Of a DNA stretch of 64,000 bases, positions 61,237 through 64,000 are shown one piece after another. The stretch covers positions 186,001-250,000 of the forward strand of contig NZ_FOVR01000001.1 in the NCBI RefSeq assembly GCF_900115225.1. Direction: 5' to 3'. The notes under the pieces are model-generated. The model worked only from the letters and a program-made list of their open reading frames with translations. It searched no databases and was not told where the DNA came from. The stretch's first letter is position 1. The number at the start of each line of letters is the position of its first letter. Both the position numbers and the translations under genes were made by a program. Source of the stretch: Cohaesibacter marisflavi. Lineage in GTDB: Bacteria > Pseudomonadota > Alphaproteobacteria > Rhizobiales > Cohaesibacteraceae.

Positions 61237-61908
61237 TCAAGTCTCATCCATATGCCCGATATAGCCAAGCCCTCGAATAGTCTTGATGAGGAAAGGGGAG
61301 CCATCCAGTTTCTTGCGCAGGCGCGTGATGGTCTGTTCAATCGCGTTGAAGCTGGGTGTTTCATCAAAATTGTAGATCTTGTCAGCGATTTCTTCCTTGG
61401 TCAAAACCCGATCGAGGCTGGTAAGGAACAGTTCGAGCAATTGTACTTCCTTGTTACGAAGCTCGATATCCTTGCCCGCGACATTGGCAAGCTTTGTGCC
61501 CCAGTCGAAGGTGAAATTGCCAGCGGTGAACAGGTTGCGCGCGAGACCGGATTTGCGCCGTGCCAGCGCCCGGCAGCGGGCAATCAACTCGCGAAAATCA
61601 AACGGCTTGGTCATATAGTCGTCTGCGCCAGCATCCAGCCCTACGACCCGGTCATCAATCTCCGAACGGGCAGAAAGCACCAGCACCGGCGTATCGAGAT
61701 TGCGCGCCCGAATGGCTCTGAGCAACTCGAACCCGTTCCTGCCGGGCAGGTTGATATCCAGCAGAATGAGATCAAACTGCTTCTGGCGCAAAATATAGTC
61801 CGCTTCATCCCCGTCACTTTCATGATCGATGACATGTCCTTCCTTGCGGAAGCGTTCAACGACGGTTTCGGCTAACGCCATGTTATCTTCAACAAATAAA
61901 ACACGCAT
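61237..61908 (-). CDS. TctD/OmpR-family response regulator
   Basis: A 223-residue regulator: receiver domain (1-115) with acidic pocket Glu7/Asp8, phospho-acceptor Asp51 in LLDINLPG and Lys in DDYMTKPFDF, then an OmpR winged helix (about 125-220, NKEVQLLELFL ... NAIEQTITRLRKKLDG ... IRGLGYI). First gene of the regulator-kinase-binding protein operon. The nearby tctCBA and cit genes are the obvious candidate targets, since TctD controls citrate uptake in Salmonella; the link here is inferred. Confidence 0.93.
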   Translation of the reverse strand: MRVLFVEDNMALAETVVERFRKEGHVIDHESDGDEADYILRQKQFDLILLDINLPGRNGFELLRAIRARNLDTPVLVLSARSEIDDRVVGLDAGADDYMTKPFDFRELIARCRALARRKSGLARNLFTAGNFTFDWGTKLANVAGKDIELRNKEVQLLELFLTSLDRVLTKEEIADKIYNFDETPSFNAIEQTITRLRKKLDGSPFLIKTIRGLGYIGHMDET

Positions 61909-62246
61909 GAAATCAGCTAGTTCAAACCCCTCCCAATCCGGACAGTGTGAATCCCCTCGTGTCTGCCCAGAATAGGTCGAGATTAGGTTTCTCGTTGGTC
62001 AGGGTCAATATGGCTAGTCTTAAAGACAGCATTGCAAACCAGAGCAATTCAGCAAGACAAGCCGATTAGCCCCGTGAAACAGGCCTCAGTCGAAATGATA
62101 GCCCTTGGTATTTCTTGCAAGGAAAACTAATGAGCATCACACTTTATGTCGCGATTTAAACCAAAGCTTGCAAAATAAAGCGAAATTTAACGCAGAGCGC
62201 ATAGGCTTGGGACTGGTTTTTCTTTGTCCAAATATGTTTTGCCAGT
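61909..62246. promoter_or_regulatory. Divergent region, response regulator / Amt-PAS gene
   Basis: About 340 bases holding the promoters of the two-component operon (minus) and the ammonium transporter fusion (plus). It is AT-rich near 62120-62240. I found no perfect palindrome, no convincing sigma-54 site and no small gene. Confidence 0.4.
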
Positions 62247-64000
62247 ATGCGTATATCATCCGTGTTCTATCTCTTGTTGTTTTCTACAGTCTGTTTGACC
62301 GGTGAGGCTCATGCATCGGAGTTATCCAGTCTGAAGGCAAATATTGACCTCACATGGGTCATGGCGGCCTCGGCGCTTGTCATGTTCATGCAGGCGGGCT
62401 TTCTTATGCTGGAAGCGGGGATGGTGCGCTCGAAAAACTCCATCAATGTCGCCCAGAAGAATTTGCTTGATTTTGTCTTCTCGGTGGCTGCCTTCACCAT
62501 TCTGGGCTTCATGCTGGCCTTTGGAAAGTCCTATGGCATCTTTGGGCTGGATTGGCGCTATCTTGGGCTTCAGGATCTCACCTCTCAGGAGGCTGGCTTC
62601 TTTGTTTTTCAGGTGATGTTCTGTGGAACGGCGGCGACGATTGTGTCCGGCGCCATCGCCGAGCGTATCAGATTGTCATCCTATGTGGTCGCCTCTGTCT
62701 TTCTCTCGGCCATCATCTTTCCTGTTTTCGCCCATTGGGCCTGGGGCAATGCCCTGATGCCCAATGAGGGCGCATTCCTTGCCAATATGGGCTTTATCGA
62801 TTTTGCCGGTTCATCGGTGGTGCATGGCACTGGCGGCTGGGTGGCTCTGGCAGGCTGCATTCTGCTTGGTGCGCGTGAGGGCCGTTTTGATCGGCAAGGC
62901 AATCCGATCCGGCTCGCAGGACATAGTCCTGTTCTTGCGACTACCGGGGGGCTTTTGCTCTTTATCGGTTGGCTGGGATTCAATGGCGGATCAACGCTCA
63001 AGGCCGACGAGAGTGTCGCTTTCATTATACTAAACACTGTGCTCGCTGGCGGGTTCGGCACTGTGACCGGTTTCATGTTCGGCTATCATCAAGATGGCCA
63101 CTATCTGCCGGAAAAGTCCCTTGCCGGCCTTATCGGTGGACTGGTCGCTGTCACGGCTGGCTGCGCAGTCTTGACGCCATTGGGTGCGATTGTCATTGGA
63201 GCCATTGGTGGTCTCGTGGCTGTCATTGCAAACAGCGTTCTGGAACATAAATGGAAAATCGACGACGCCGTCGGAGCTATCGGAGCACATGGCTTTGCGG
63301 GTGTTGTGGGAACCATCGGGCTGGCTCTATTGGCGCCTGCAGAGCATTTCGAAAATGGCCGCCAATATCAGATCATGATTCAGTCGCTCGGTGCAGGGCT
63401 CAATTTTCTTGTCAGTTTCGGCCTCGGCTTTATCTGCTTCTGGTTCCTGAAGCGCTTTCTGCGTCTGCGGGCAAGCCGCGAGGAAGAGTTGATCGGCCTC
63501 AATATCGCCGAGCATGCCACCCGTATTGGTGTGGGACATGTCGAAGATGCCATGGAGAAGCTGCTCTCCGGTCAGCGAAGCTTTTCACAGAGATTGCCTG
63601 CCGTTGCCGGAGATGAAGCAGAAAACCTCACCGGTTTGTTCAACAAACTCATGAGTAATCTTGAAGCCGAGCATAAAAAGCTGAGCGAGCTGGAGATCCT
63701 CAAGACCCAGTCCGAAGAAGCTGAACGCATATCTGCTCTTTCCAACGCCACCTTTGAAGGGATCGCCATTCACCAGAATGGCATGGTGATCGACGGCAAT
63801 CCTCAAATTGCCGAGCTGCTGGACTACAGTCTTGAGGAAGTGATCGGCAAATCGATCATGCAGTTCGCTGATGAACGTCATCGCGGCCGGATCGAGCGCT
63901 CTATCGCCGAGAATTGCAGCGAGCCATATGAAGCAGTGCTCGTATCTAAATCTGGCGAGCGGATACCAGTCGCCATTCGCGGGCGTATGATCAACTACAA
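62247..64000 (+). CDS. Ammonium transporter fused to a PAS signalling region (partial)
   Basis: A 584-codon open frame from ATG 62247, cut by the window end. A signal-like N-terminus (RISSVFYLLLFSTVCLTGEAHA) precedes a full Amt domain (about 30-420). Amt landmarks are intact: Phe gate residues in FQVMFCG, IDFAGSSVVHG with the conserved Asp and first pore His, WLGFNGGS with the second Phe gate and Ser, and GAHGFAG with the second pore His. After the cytoplasmic EEELIGLNIAEH tail come a helical linker (about 430-490) and a PAS domain (about 495-584). The output domain (kinase, GGDEF or other) lies beyond the edge. No good Shine-Dalgarno was seen. Confidence 0.88.
   Translation, partial: MRISSVFYLLLFSTVCLTGEAHASELSSLKANIDLTWVMAASALVMFMQAGFLMLEAGMVRSKNSINVAQKNLLDFVFSVAAFTILGFMLAFGKSYGIFGLDWRYLGLQDLTSQEAGFFVFQVMFCGTAATIVSGAIAERIRLSSYVVASVFLSAIIFPVFAHWAWGNALMPNEGAFLANMGFIDFAGSSVVHGTGGWVALAGCILLGAREGRFDRQGNPIRLAGHSPVLATTGGLLLFIGWLGFNGGSTLKADESVAFIILNTVLAGGFGTVTGFMFGYHQDGHYLPEKSLAGLIGGLVAVTAGCAVLTPLGAIVIGAIGGLVAVIANSVLEHKWKIDDAVGAIGAHGFAGVVGTIGLALLAPAEHFENGRQYQIMIQSLGAGLNFLVSFGLGFICFWFLKRFLRLRASREEELIGLNIAEHATRIGVGHVEDAMEKLLSGQRSFSQRLPAVAGDEAENLTGLFNKLMSNLEAEHKKLSELEILKTQSEEAERISALSNATFEGIAIHQNGMVIDGNPQIAELLDYSLEEVIGKSIMQFADERHRGRIERSIAENCSEPYEAVLVSKSGERIPVAIRGRMINY

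Noticed and set aside
62195-62240. Sigma-54 promoter before the Amt-PAS gene
   Set aside because: TTGGGACTGG followed by TTTTTC keeps the -24 GG but lacks the -12 GC, with several further mismatches.

Overview
The window reads as a chromosomal segment of a Gram-negative, facultatively anaerobic alphaproteobacterium. Reasons: mid-50s GC by eye, Shine-Dalgarno (SD) led genes, many ABC and tripartite carboxylate importers with alphaproteobacterial-style solute-binding proteins (SBPs), and a full mixed-acid fermentation set (PflB/PflA, AdhE, citrate lyase). A marine, Cohaesibacter-like member of the Hyphomicrobiales would fit, but that is inference from gene content. I see no rRNA, tRNA, insertion sequence, prophage or CRISPR array.

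Layout. (1) 0-9 kb: a TDT-family exporter, a Gfo/Idh/MocA dehydrogenase, pflA and pflB on the minus strand, a divergent iron-dependent alcohol dehydrogenase and a tandem universal stress protein. (2) 9-20 kb: a DMT exporter, a LacI regulator, a minus-strand pirin-wrbA-glutathionyl-hydroquinone reductase group beside a FadR-type GntR regulator, then selO divergent from a cytoplasmic bisC-type molybdoenzyme and a 51-residue small protein. (3) 20-26 kb: beta-mannosidase and adhE, followed by a structured 3' region. (4) 26-35 kb: a pectin-utilisation operon on the minus strand (togM-togN-togA-togB-GH28-GH105) with a divergent AraC regulator, then an orphan Cys-rich small membrane protein. (5) 35-41 kb: a ugpBAEQC-like glycerol-3-phosphate/glycerophosphodiester operon ending in an RpiR regulator. 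(6) 41-48.5 kb: an ArsR-type regulator, GH51 arabinofuranosidase and its ABC importer. (7) 49-58 kb: tctCBA followed by citCDEFGX, a citrate uptake and citrate lyase unit. (8) 58-62 kb: a hydrolase, then an SBP-histidine kinase-response regulator operon on the minus strand. (9) 62.2 kb to the edge: an ammonium transporter fused to a PAS domain, cut by the window end.

How it fits together: plant or algal cell-wall oligosaccharides (oligogalacturonides, arabino-oligosaccharides, beta-mannosides) are imported and appear to be cut in the cytoplasm, since the glycoside hydrolases lack signal peptides. The carbon can then be fermented through pyruvate formate-lyase and AdhE, and citrate can be cleaved by citrate lyase. 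Oxaloacetate decarboxylase and the later uronate genes are not in the window.

Non-coding features worth attention: strong GC hairpins just downstream of all four importer SBP genes; TTG starts behind strong SDs in pflA, togM, togB and the ugpB-like gene; a hairpin that pairs with the SD of the ugpB-like gene; and inverted repeats suited to be operators upstream of abfA, tctC, the GntR gene, the LacI/DMT pair, rpiR and togM.
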